A DNA stretch of 32,349 nucleotides from CAZLIC01 sp964559535 (GTDB taxonomy: Bacteria; Pseudomonadota; Alphaproteobacteria; Rhodobacterales; Rhodobacteraceae). The translations under genes and the position numbers were made by a program. The notes beneath the pieces were generated by a model. It did no database searches, was not told the DNA's origin, and saw nothing but the letters and a program-made list of their open reading frames with translations. Positions within the stretch are counted from its first letter, which is position 1. Every line of letters begins with the position of its first letter. This document shows positions 14,984 to 21,157 of this stretch, one piece after another. The DNA lies in contig CAZLIC010000046.1 of the NCBI GenBank assembly GCA_964559535.1, positions 1 through 32,349 on the forward strand, given 5' to 3'.

Positions 14984-15526
14984 CTAACCCCGCCCGATCT
15001 CGGCCCGCAGCAGCCCCATCAGGTCGGTCAGCGCGCGTTCGGTGCCTGCATCGGTCAGCCGCCCGTCCGGCGCGAAGGCCTGCCCCGACCGGCCCAGCGC
15101 CACATCCGGCCCTGCCACCAGCCTTGGGCGGAACGACACCAGCGCCAGCCGCAGCGCGAATTGCGCCCGCACCCCGCCAGAAACCCCATCTGCCGCCGAC
15201 ATGATGGCCACAGGCTTGTCCCGGAACGGATGCCCCCTGGTGCGGCTGACCCAGTCCAGCGCGTTCTTCAGCACGCCCGACAGGCCGCGGTTGTATTCCG
15301 GGGTACTGATCACCACGCCGTCGGCCGCCGCAATGGCATCGGCCAGCGCCTGCACCGCGGCCGGAATGCCCAGGCGCGCTTCCTCATCGCCGTCATACAG
15401 CGGCAGACGCAGGTCGCCTTCGTCCCACCACGCAGGGGCATAGAGGCGCATCGCTTCATGCAGAAGCCGCCGGTTGGTGGATGCGGCGCGCAGCGCGCCG
15501 CACAGGCAGAGAATGCGGTGTGTCAT
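14984..15526 (-). CDS. NADPH-dependent FMN reductase family protein
   Basis: The 180-residue flavodoxin-like protein has the phosphate-binding loop GALRAASTNRRLL near the N terminus and the family signature TPEYNRGLSGVLKNALDWVSR (about 83-103), followed by FRDKPVAIMSAADGVSGGVRAQ. Relatives reduce FMN, quinones, azo dyes or chromate using NAD(P)H. The ATG at 15526 is chosen because the protein starts directly with the first beta strand (THRILCLCG); the frame stays open to 15556. Three strong hairpins lie upstream of it. Confidence 0.9.
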   Translation of the reverse strand: MTHRILCLCGALRAASTNRRLLHEAMRLYAPAWWDEGDLRLPLYDGDEEARLGIPAAVQALADAIAAADGVVISTPEYNRGLSGVLKNALDWVSRTRGHPFRDKPVAIMSAADGVSGGVRAQFALRLALVSFRPRLVAGPDVALGRSGQAFAPDGRLTDAGTERALTDLMGLLRAEIGRG

Positions 15527-15578
15527 GCGGCGAACCGTGTGGCCAAGCCCCGCCAAAGATGGTGCAGGCCCCGCCCAA

Positions 15579-15609
15579 GGCCAAGAATTTTCTTCGAAAA
15601 TTCTTGGCC
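15579..15609. terminator. Perfect hairpin 1 of 3 (14-bp stem)
   Basis: ggccaagaattttc (15579-15592), loop ttc, gaaaattcttggcc (15596-15609): a perfect 14-bp stem with an AT-rich inner half that gives a T run on either strand. It lies between two minus-strand genes and is probably a transcription terminator or mRNA 3'-end stabiliser. Confidence 0.6.
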
Positions 15610-15613
15610 GCCG

Positions 15614-15647
15614 ACCCTAAAATCCTTCTCTTGAAGGATTTTAGGGT
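15614..15647. terminator. Perfect hairpin 2 of 3 (15-bp stem)
   Basis: accctaaaatccttc (15614-15628), loop tctt, gaaggattttagggt (15633-15647): a perfect 15-bp stem. The sequence is unlike hairpin 1, although the architecture is the same (GC-rich base, AT-rich middle, CTTC/GAAG tip). Confidence 0.6.
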
Positions 15648-15652
15648 GATGT

Positions 15653-15684
15653 CGCCAAATTCCTTCGTACGAAGGAATTTGGCG
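15653..15684. terminator. Perfect hairpin 3 of 3 (32-nt palindrome)
   Basis: A complete 32-nt palindrome made of cgccaaattccttcgt (15653-15668) and its exact complement acgaaggaatttggcg (15669-15684). As RNA it would fold with a GTAC loop. It is first in line after the stop of the orphan gene on the minus strand, so it is the best candidate for that gene's terminator. Confidence 0.62.
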
Positions 15685-15712
15685 CCACGCTGCCCATTTC
15701 GGCCGCACGCCC

Positions 15713-16111
15713 TCAGCCGCCCGATTGCGGCATTGTGTCCAGGCAATGGCGGCGGAAGGCACGCTTCAGCATGTCCAGTTCGGCGCGCAACAGGTCCACT
15801 TCGGCGCGGATATCCTCATCCAGCGGCAGGCCCGCGGCCAGCGTGAAGTGCCCCAGCCGGTTGCCCGCGTCGTCCAGAATCAGGAAGGTGGTGATGCCTT
15901 CGGAAATCGCCGCAGGCGGAATGGGAATGCGCACCGCGTGCACCCCCGGCGCATCGGTCACCGGCAGGACGCTGACACCCGCCACCGTCTCGCCGTTGGC
16001 GGTGACCGACAGGTTGGGGTTGGCGGTGCCGGTCAACATGCCTTCCCAAACGCCCGCGCGGATGCGCGTCTGCGTCAGCTCTGCCCCGCCCCGGATGCGT
16101 GCCCCGTCCAT
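15713..16111 (-). CDS. Conserved Rhodobacterales-type protein of unknown function
   Basis: The 132-residue protein (from ATG 16111) has no domain I can name. Visible parts are an N-terminal beta-rich region (IRAGVWEGMLTG...PNLSVTANGETVAGVSVLPV), a VRIPIPPAAISEGITTFLILDD segment, and a C-terminal amphipathic helix EDIRAEVDLLRAELDMLKRAFRRHCLD that could form a coiled coil. The pattern is familiar from uncharacterised Rhodobacterales proteins. It begins ten bases after the stop of the next upstream orphan gene, so the two are probably co-transcribed. The frame is open to 16135, which would overlap that gene. Confidence 0.72.
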   Translation of the reverse strand: MDGARIRGGAELTQTRIRAGVWEGMLTGTANPNLSVTANGETVAGVSVLPVTDAPGVHAVRIPIPPAAISEGITTFLILDDAGNRLGHFTLAAGLPLDEDIRAEVDLLRAELDMLKRAFRRHCLDTMPQSGG

Positions 16112-16121
16112 TCCTGCCCCC

Positions 16122-16895
16122 TTACAGTGCCGCACGCGGGCGGCGTGTCACCGTCACATCGCGCAGGATCACCTGGTTCATCTCGGGCCCCTCGAAGATC
16201 AGGTCGAGCCAGATCTTTTCCACCCGCTTGTCGTTGATGCGCAGGTAGGCCAGGTCGAATTCGACCATCACCTCCTCGGCCGCCAGCGGCAGTTCGCGCA
16301 CCGCCTGTTCGCTGTTCGGCCCGTGCCGCACGTTCAGCCGGGCAAAGATTTCCAGCGGCTTTTCCATCTCGACGATGGCATCGACGCGGATGATGTGGGT
16401 CTGCCGCAACCCCTCGACAGCGGCGGGCGGCAGGTCGATGGCCAGCGACAGGAACGACCCGTCGAACCGGAACACGTCCAGCCGCACGCCGAACGGGGCC
16501 AGGTCGGATTCGCGTGTGTTGCGGATCTGGCGGATGGTCAGTTCCGAACGGCGGCAGTCGTGAAACAGCGTGGCGCCCGGCGCAATCTCGGCCCGGCCAG
16601 GCACCGAGGAAAGCCCTGGAACCGGGATAGGGCCGTGCCACAGCGGCCCGCGCCACGCCCAGTCGGTGCCCAACGGACGGCGGATCGCGTTCGAGCCGAT
16701 CACCGGCAGCGCCAGCCGGTGGGCGCCTTCGTGGATCACGCTGTCCAGCCTGCGCCGCAGCGACCACGCGCGGGTCATGGCCTGGCGCAGCGTGGCCAGG
16801 TCCATCGCACGGGCCGCACCGGCCATGTCGGACCAGCGCCGCAGCGCGCGGCGGTGCAGGAAGCGGTCGAAAACGCCGTCGAATCCCCGTGCCAT
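16122..16895 (-). CDS. Uncharacterised protein, possibly DUF6478 family
   Basis: The 257-residue protein (ATG at 16895) resembles an orphan Rhodobacterales family that I believe is catalogued as DUF6478; this name is tentative. It has a basic helical N terminus (MARGFDGVFDRFLHRRALRRW), a segment around WAWRGPLWHGPIPVPG, a polar core (HDCRRSELTIRQIRNTRESDLAPFGVRLDVFRFDGSFLSLAIDLP), and a C-terminal part ending in EKIWLDLIFEGPEMNQVILRDVTVTRRPRA. The alternation suggests a beta-sandwich. No signal peptide or catalytic motif is visible. The frame continues to 17042, but the upstream part looks like promoter DNA shared with the divergent MFS gene. Confidence 0.7.
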   Translation of the reverse strand: MARGFDGVFDRFLHRRALRRWSDMAGAARAMDLATLRQAMTRAWSLRRRLDSVIHEGAHRLALPVIGSNAIRRPLGTDWAWRGPLWHGPIPVPGLSSVPGRAEIAPGATLFHDCRRSELTIRQIRNTRESDLAPFGVRLDVFRFDGSFLSLAIDLPPAAVEGLRQTHIIRVDAIVEMEKPLEIFARLNVRHGPNSEQAVRELPLAAEEVMVEFDLAYLRINDKRVEKIWLDLIFEGPEMNQVILRDVTVTRRPRAAL

Positions 16896-17056
16896 TGGCC
16901 CCCGATGTACGAAACCCATGCCGTTTCCGGTGCCCAGACGAATCGCATGGGAAGTGCCTTGCGCGCAAGGTGCACCACCACCGGTGCAGGCCGCGTGAAC
17001 CCGGTTGCACCACGCGCCTGTTTCGGGCTTGATCGCGCGCAAACAGGGGGGCGGGC

Positions 17057-18427
17057 ATGGCAGTCGAACGGCGCAGGGTCTGGGGCTGGTACTTCTTCGA
17101 CTGGGCCAGCCAGCCCTACAACACGCTTCTGCTGACCTTCATCTTCGGCCCCTACTTCGCCGAGGTGGCGCGCGCCAACTTCATGTCGGGCGGCATGGCC
17201 GAGGAAGCCGCCAAGGCTGCCGCGCAGGCCTACTGGGGCTACGGGCTGACCGTGGCCTCGGTGGTGATCGCGGTGCTGGCACCCGTGCTGGGGGCGATGG
17301 CCGACAGCAGCGGGCGGCGGCTGGTCTGGGTGTGGCTGTTCTCGCTGTTCTATGTGGTGGGCGCCGCGGGGCTGTGGTGGCTGATGCCGGGGGCGGGTGA
17401 CAGCGCGCTGTTCTGGGCAGTGGCGCTGTTCGGCATCGGCTTTGTCGGCATGGAATTCGCCACCATCTTCACCAACTCGCTGATGCCCTCGCTGACAGAC
17501 GGGGACGAGCTTGGCGCCATCTCGGGCACCGGCTTTGCCTTCGGGTACCTGGGCGGGTTGGTGGCGCTGATCGTGATGCTGACACTGTTCGCCGAAAGCG
17601 CCACCACCGGCAAGACGCTCTTGGGCGGCGCCCCCCTGTTCGGGCTGGACCCGGCCACGCGCGAAGGCACGCGGTTCGTCGGGCCGTTCTCGGCGCTGTG
17701 GTACATTCTGTTCATGGTCCCGTTCTTCCTGTGGGTGCGCGAACCCAAGGAAGGCCGCAGGCCGCTCGACATCGGCGCCGCCCTGCGCAGCCTGGGCGAC
17801 CTGTTCCGCGGCCTGCCGGGGCGGCCCAGCTTCCTGATGTTCCTGCTCTCATCGCTGGCCTACCGCGATGCGCTGAACGGCCTGTACGCCTTCGGCGGCA
17901 TCTACGCGCTGAACCAGCTGGGCTGGTCCATCACGCAGATCGGCATCTTCGGCATCCTGGGCGGCGTGACGGCCATGGTGGCCAGCTGGATCGGCGGGCG
18001 GCTGGATGCGCGGTTCGGGCCGAAGCCGGTGGTTGCCGGGGCCATCGTGGTGCTGATCCTGGTCTGCGTCACCGTCGTCGGCCTGTCGCGCGACGCGTTG
18101 TGGACAATCCCGCTGAACCCCGCAGGGTCGATGCCCGACATCATCTTCTACATCTGCGGCGGGCTGATCGGGGCCGCGGGCGGGCCGCTGCAGGCCGCCA
18201 GCCGCACCCTGCTGTTGCGCCACACCCCCGCACACCAGACGGCCGAGACCTTTGGCCTGTTCGCCCTGACCGGCAAGGTGGCCGCCGTCATCACCCCCCT
18301 GCTGATCGCCGTCACCAGCCAGCTCAGCGGCAGCGCGCAGGTGGGCATATCGCCGGTCGTGGTACTTTTCGTGATTGGCCTTGCGCTGCTTCTGTGGGTT
18401 AAACCGCAGGGCGAACGGGCGGCATAG
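17057..18427 (+). CDS. MFS transporter, UMF1 (Atg22-like) family
   Basis: The 456-residue membrane protein has about 12 transmembrane segments. The N-terminal signature RRRVWGWYFFDWASQPYNTLLLTFIFGPYF is characteristic of UMF1/Atg22-type major facilitators, as are GAMADSSGRRLVWVWLFSLFYV and TGFAFGYLGGLVALI. Yeast Atg22 exports amino acids from the vacuole; bacterial members are mostly uncharacterised, so the substrate is unknown. The start ATG at 17057 directly precedes the signature. The mepA gene follows after nine bases. Confidence 0.9.
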   Translation: MAVERRRVWGWYFFDWASQPYNTLLLTFIFGPYFAEVARANFMSGGMAEEAAKAAAQAYWGYGLTVASVVIAVLAPVLGAMADSSGRRLVWVWLFSLFYVVGAAGLWWLMPGAGDSALFWAVALFGIGFVGMEFATIFTNSLMPSLTDGDELGAISGTGFAFGYLGGLVALIVMLTLFAESATTGKTLLGGAPLFGLDPATREGTRFVGPFSALWYILFMVPFFLWVREPKEGRRPLDIGAALRSLGDLFRGLPGRPSFLMFLLSSLAYRDALNGLYAFGGIYALNQLGWSITQIGIFGILGGVTAMVASWIGGRLDARFGPKPVVAGAIVVLILVCVTVVGLSRDALWTIPLNPAGSMPDIIFYICGGLIGAAGGPLQAASRTLLLRHTPAHQTAETFGLFALTGKVAAVITPLLIAVTSQLSGSAQVGISPVVVLFVIGLALLLWVKPQGERAA

Positions 18428-18436
18428 GGGGCAGGC

Positions 18437-19324
18437 ATGCGGGCAGTTCTGGCGGCAATCGCCCTGGTTGCGGCGGTATCCAGCGCGCAGGCGCAGCAGA
18501 AGGCAAACGTGCTGTTCGGCGCCATGGACGTGCCCAGCCAGCAGGCGCCCATGCCGATCGGCAGCTATGCCAAGGGCTGTGCCGCGGGCATGGTGGAACT
18601 GCCCGAAACCGGCCCCACCTGGCAGGCCATGCGCCTGTCGCGCAACCGCAACTTCGGCCAGCCGGTGATGATCGACTTCCTGCAGGACCTGTCGGTGATG
18701 GCCACGCAGGTGGGCTGGCGGGGCCTCTACATCGGCGACATCAGCCAGCCCCGCGGCGGCCCCATGACCGGCGGCCACGCCAGCCACCAGATTGGCCTTG
18801 ATGCCGACATCTGGCAGCTGCCGCCGCGCAGCCTGACGCTCAGCCGCGCCCAGCGCGAGGAGATCAGCTCCATCCCGGTACGCTCGGCCGACCAGCGGTC
18901 GGTGACAGAAAACTGGACGCCCAGCCATCACGCCCTGATGCGCCTGGCCGCCAGCGATGACCGCGTGGATCGCATCTTCGTGGCTGCCGCGGTGAAGATT
19001 GAAATGTGCAAGACGGCCACGCGGCGCGACAAGGCGTGGCTGCAGAAGATCCGCCCGGTGGCGGGGCACGACACGCACTTTCACGTGCGGCTGAAATGCC
19101 CCCCCGGCGCGAGGCTGTGCGAAACGCAGACGCCCACGGTGGCCGAACTGTCAAACGGCGGAAACGGCTGCGACGACACGCTGATGTGGTGGGTGACCGA
19201 CTATCTGAACCCGCCCAAGGTGGCGAAGAAACCGGAAAAGCCCGAACCGCGCAAGCGTGGCCCGCGCGATTTCACCATGGCGGACCTTCCGGGGCAATGT
19301 CAGGACGTTCTCGCCTCGCGCTGA
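18437..19324 (+). CDS. mepA: Penicillin-insensitive murein endopeptidase
   Basis: MepA is a periplasmic zinc enzyme that cuts D-Ala-meso-DAP cross-links. The 295-residue protein has a signal peptide (MRAVLAAIALVAAVSSAQA), the metal-binding block GGHASHQIGLDADIW (His114, His117, Asp122/124) and the second block GHDTHFHVRLKCPPG (His211, His214, His216). Several Cys (48, 191, 221, 228) could form disulfides as in E. coli MepA. The C-terminal tail is Lys/Pro rich. The next gene starts inside its last 28 bases in another frame. Confidence 0.95.
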   Translation: MRAVLAAIALVAAVSSAQAQQKANVLFGAMDVPSQQAPMPIGSYAKGCAAGMVELPETGPTWQAMRLSRNRNFGQPVMIDFLQDLSVMATQVGWRGLYIGDISQPRGGPMTGGHASHQIGLDADIWQLPPRSLTLSRAQREEISSIPVRSADQRSVTENWTPSHHALMRLAASDDRVDRIFVAAAVKIEMCKTATRRDKAWLQKIRPVAGHDTHFHVRLKCPPGARLCETQTPTVAELSNGGNGCDDTLMWWVTDYLNPPKVAKKPEKPEPRKRGPRDFTMADLPGQCQDVLASR

Positions 19325-20184
19325 TCGCGGGGCTTCTTGTGGCGGGCTGCCTGTGCGGGCGGGCGGCACCGCTGCCGCCGGTGCCCGTGCTGTCGCGCGT
19401 CGAATGGCGCGGCGACGGCGAATGGTTCGGCGGGTTTTCCGGGCTGGTGGTGGCGCCCGACGGGGCGGGCTTCGTGGCCGTGAACGACCGCGGCTGGATC
19501 ACCGAGGGGCAATTCACCCGCAATGCGTCCGGGCGGATGACGGGCGTTGCGGCGGCCCCCCTGCGCAAGCTGCGGGGCAAGGCCGGGCGGCCGCTCTCGC
19601 CCTATCTGTCGGATGCCGAAGACCTTGCGCGCACACCGGATGGCAGCCTGTATGTGGCCTTCGAGGGTTGGACACGGGTCAGCCGCTATGGCACCCCCGG
19701 CGGCCTGGCACAGCACCTTCCGCGCGCACCGGCCTTTGACGACATGAACGACAACAAGGCGCTGGAATCGCTGGCCATCGCGCCGGACGGCATGGTTTAC
19801 GCCATTCCGGAATGGCCGCTGGGCGGGGCGCATCCGCTGTTCCGGTTCGACGGCAGGGGCTGGTCAGCGCCGTTCAGCCTGCCTGCCCACGGCACCTTCC
19901 TGCCGGTTTCGGCAGACTTCGGGCCGGACGGGCGACTGTACTTGCTGGAACGCGACGCGCTGATCCCCTTGGGCTTTGCCACACGCCTGCGGCGGTTCGA
20001 CTGGGGGGAGAACGGGCCTTCGGGCGGGGTGGTGCTGGTCCGGACTGAATTCGGCGTATGGGACAATGTGGAAGCCGTCTCGGTCTGGCAGGGGCCTTCG
20101 GGGCTGGTAGCAACGCTTCTGTCGGACGACAATTTCCTGCCCGTCCAGCGCACCGAGTTCATCGAGATCGCGCTTCCAGACTGA
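19297..20184 (+). CDS. Esterase-like activity of phytase family lipoprotein
   Basis: The 295-residue protein begins with a lipoprotein signal (SRLALIAGLLVAGC, lipobox LVAGC with Cys at about 18) and then reads as the beta-propeller phytase-like family (PF13449 type): GGFSGLVVAPDGAGFVAVNDRGWI, LSDAEDLARTPDGSLYVAFEG, NDNKALESLAIAPDGMVYAIPE, NVEAVSVWQGPSGLVATLLSDDNF. Acidic residues in these blades probably bind Ca2+. Function in this family is not firmly established. The start ATG at 19297 overlaps mepA by 28 nt; this is favoured because the signal peptide starts there. It is probably co-transcribed with mepA. Confidence 0.88.
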   Translation: MSGRSRLALIAGLLVAGCLCGRAAPLPPVPVLSRVEWRGDGEWFGGFSGLVVAPDGAGFVAVNDRGWITEGQFTRNASGRMTGVAAAPLRKLRGKAGRPLSPYLSDAEDLARTPDGSLYVAFEGWTRVSRYGTPGGLAQHLPRAPAFDDMNDNKALESLAIAPDGMVYAIPEWPLGGAHPLFRFDGRGWSAPFSLPAHGTFLPVSADFGPDGRLYLLERDALIPLGFATRLRRFDWGENGPSGGVVLVRTEFGVWDNVEAVSVWQGPSGLVATLLSDDNFLPVQRTEFIEIALPD

Positions 20185-20196
20185 AGCGGTGGCAGA

Positions 20197-20225
20197 TTGA
20201 CCTGCGGCCCCCGCGCGCGTATGCC
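20197..20225 (+). promoter_or_regulatory. Putative sigma-70 promoter of the queuosine-precursor transporter gene
   Basis: TTGACC (20197-20202) and TATGCC (20220-20225) are separated by 17 bases and lie about 60 nt before the ATG at 20286. A plausible promoter by sequence only. No preQ1 riboswitch signature was seen in the leader. Confidence 0.38.
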
Positions 20226-20285
20226 GCGCCGTCCCCCGCAACGGGAGGCCATGTCCCCGACCACCATGTCAAAACGGGTGAACCC

Positions 20286-20903
20286 ATGCGACTTCTTCCG
20301 CCGATCCTGGCGATGGCCACCGTCGTGGTGGCCTCCAACGTCCTCGTGCAGTTCCTTCTGGGCCCCTGGCTGACCTGGGGCGCCTTCACCTATCCCTTCG
20401 CCTTTCTGGTCACCGACCTGACCAACCGTCTGATGGGCGCCCCGGCCGCGCGCCGCGTGGTGCTGTGGGGCTTTGTCACCGGGCTGGCCTGCTCGGCCAT
20501 CGGCACGCAGATCACGGGCGAGTTCGGCCCGCTGGTGACGCTGCGGGTGGCCATGGGCTCGGCCACGGCCTTCCTTCTGGCGCAGCTTCTGGACATCGCG
20601 GTGTTCAACCGCCTGCGCGCCGGGTCGTGGTGGCGGGCGCCGCTGGTCTCGACCCTGTTCTCCTCCACGCTGGACACGGCGGTGTTCTTCACCATCGCGT
20701 TTTCGGCCGCCCTGACCTTCCTGCACCCCGCCACAGATGTGGCCTGGGCCACCGCATCGGTGCCGTTGCTGGGCACCGGGCCTGCGGCGCCGCTGTGGGT
20801 TTCGCTGGCCGTCGCCGACTGGGGGGTGAAACTGGCGCTCGCGCTTGTTGCTCTTCTGCCATTCCGTTTGGCTGTCAAAAAATTCACGGCACGGGTTGCG
20901 TGA
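20286..20903 (+). CDS. Queuosine precursor transporter (YhhQ/VUT family)
   Basis: The 205-residue membrane protein has about six hydrophobic helices and the VUT family signature: ASNVLVQFLLGPWLTWGAFTYPFAFLVTDLTNRLMGAPAARRVV (about 16-59), with the conserved Asp-x-x-Asn-Arg, and later LLDIAVFNRLR and STLFSSTLDTAVFF. E. coli YhhQ imports preQ0/preQ1, the precursors of the queuosine modification of tRNA wobble bases. The start is ATG 20286; the frame is open upstream within the previous gene, but the family begins here. Confidence 0.9.
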   Translation: MRLLPPILAMATVVVASNVLVQFLLGPWLTWGAFTYPFAFLVTDLTNRLMGAPAARRVVLWGFVTGLACSAIGTQITGEFGPLVTLRVAMGSATAFLLAQLLDIAVFNRLRAGSWWRAPLVSTLFSSTLDTAVFFTIAFSAALTFLHPATDVAWATASVPLLGTGPAAPLWVSLAVADWGVKLALALVALLPFRLAVKKFTARVA

Positions 20904-20909
20904 AAACTT

Positions 20910-20937
20910 TTGACAAACACCAAATCTGTGGCAACCT
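20910..20937 (+). promoter_or_regulatory. Putative promoter of the small RNA/leader
   Basis: A perfect TTGACA lies at 20910-20915, just after the transporter stop. The expected -10 region has only a weak match (CAACCT, 20932-20937, 16-base spacer), so the transcription start is uncertain. If transcription starts near 20944, the anti-Shine-Dalgarno at 20934-20940 would not be in the transcript; read-through from the transporter gene would include it. Confidence 0.4.
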
Positions 20938-20972
20938 CCTACCTATCGGCAACTTTGAAAGGAGGTGATCCA

Positions 20973-21029
20973 GTGTCTAGAGGGATATTGGAGAGGGGTG
21001 TCGGGACAGTCAGGAGGACGATTTTCTGA
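20973..21029 (+). CDS. Putative 18-residue peptide with perfect extended Shine-Dalgarno
   Basis: GTG at 20973 follows GGAGG by seven bases, and the Shine-Dalgarno is extended to a 17-nt perfect complement of the 16S tail, the strongest initiation signal in the window. The peptide reads VSRGILERGVGTVRRTIF and ends at TGA 21027-21029. It is basic and amphipathic. The same frame stays open for a long way after the stop. I do not recognise the peptide. It may be a leader peptide, a small protein, or only an incidental frame in a structured RNA. Confidence 0.4.
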   Translation: MSRGILERGVGTVRRTIF

Positions 21030-21099
21030 AGGCAGACCTTCGGATATCGACTGCTGATTGGGCGACCAGCTCCTAACTGGCCCATCTCCTTGGAACTCG

Positions 21100-21129
21100 G
21101 AAGGCGTCGCCCGCGCGGGCGGCGCCTTC
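21100..21129. terminator. 15-bp terminator-like stem between small RNA and RTX gene
   Basis: gaaggcgtcgcccgc (21100-21114) pairs with gcgggcggcgccttc (21115-21129) with a single G-T wobble and no unpaired spacer. It sits between convergent transcripts (the small RNA on plus, the RTX gene on minus) and could serve both. There is no long T run on the plus side, only tctcc. Confidence 0.6.
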
Positions 21130-21157
21130 TCCATTTCCGGCCTTCGGCGGCGGGCGC

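Larger units (their letters stand above)
20905..21130 (+). ncRNA. Candidate structured small RNA or leader with perfect 16S rRNA 3'-tail complementarity
   Basis: A consensus -35 box TTGACA (20910-20915) precedes this segment. GAAAGGAGGTGATCCAG (20957-20973) is the exact complement of the usual alphaproteobacterial 16S 3' tail over 17 nt. ACCTCCT (20934-20940) can pair with AGGAGGT (20960-20966). Small hairpins follow: GAAGG/CCTTC (21028-21041) and CCAG/CTGG (21066-21080, extendable by GGG/CCC). GGAGAGGGG (20990-20998) can pair with CCCATCTCC (21081-21089) to enclose them. The segment closes with a 15-bp stem (21100-21129). I do not recognise it as a named RNA family. It could instead be the mRNA of a tiny peptide. 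Confidence 0.45.

Noticed and set aside
15735..17135. 466-residue open frame on the plus strand
   Set aside because: It is antisense to two orphan genes that have sensible protein composition; its own translation has none.
20185..20285. preQ1 riboswitch before the queuosine-precursor transporter
   Set aside because: The leader lacks the short stem plus A-rich tail of preQ1-I and nothing resembling the other classes was seen; only a promoter-like pair is supportable.
20957..20973. A 16S rRNA gene fragment on the minus strand
   Set aside because: Only 17 nt match and flanking bases do not continue into 16S sequence; position and spacing to GTG argue for a ribosome-binding function.
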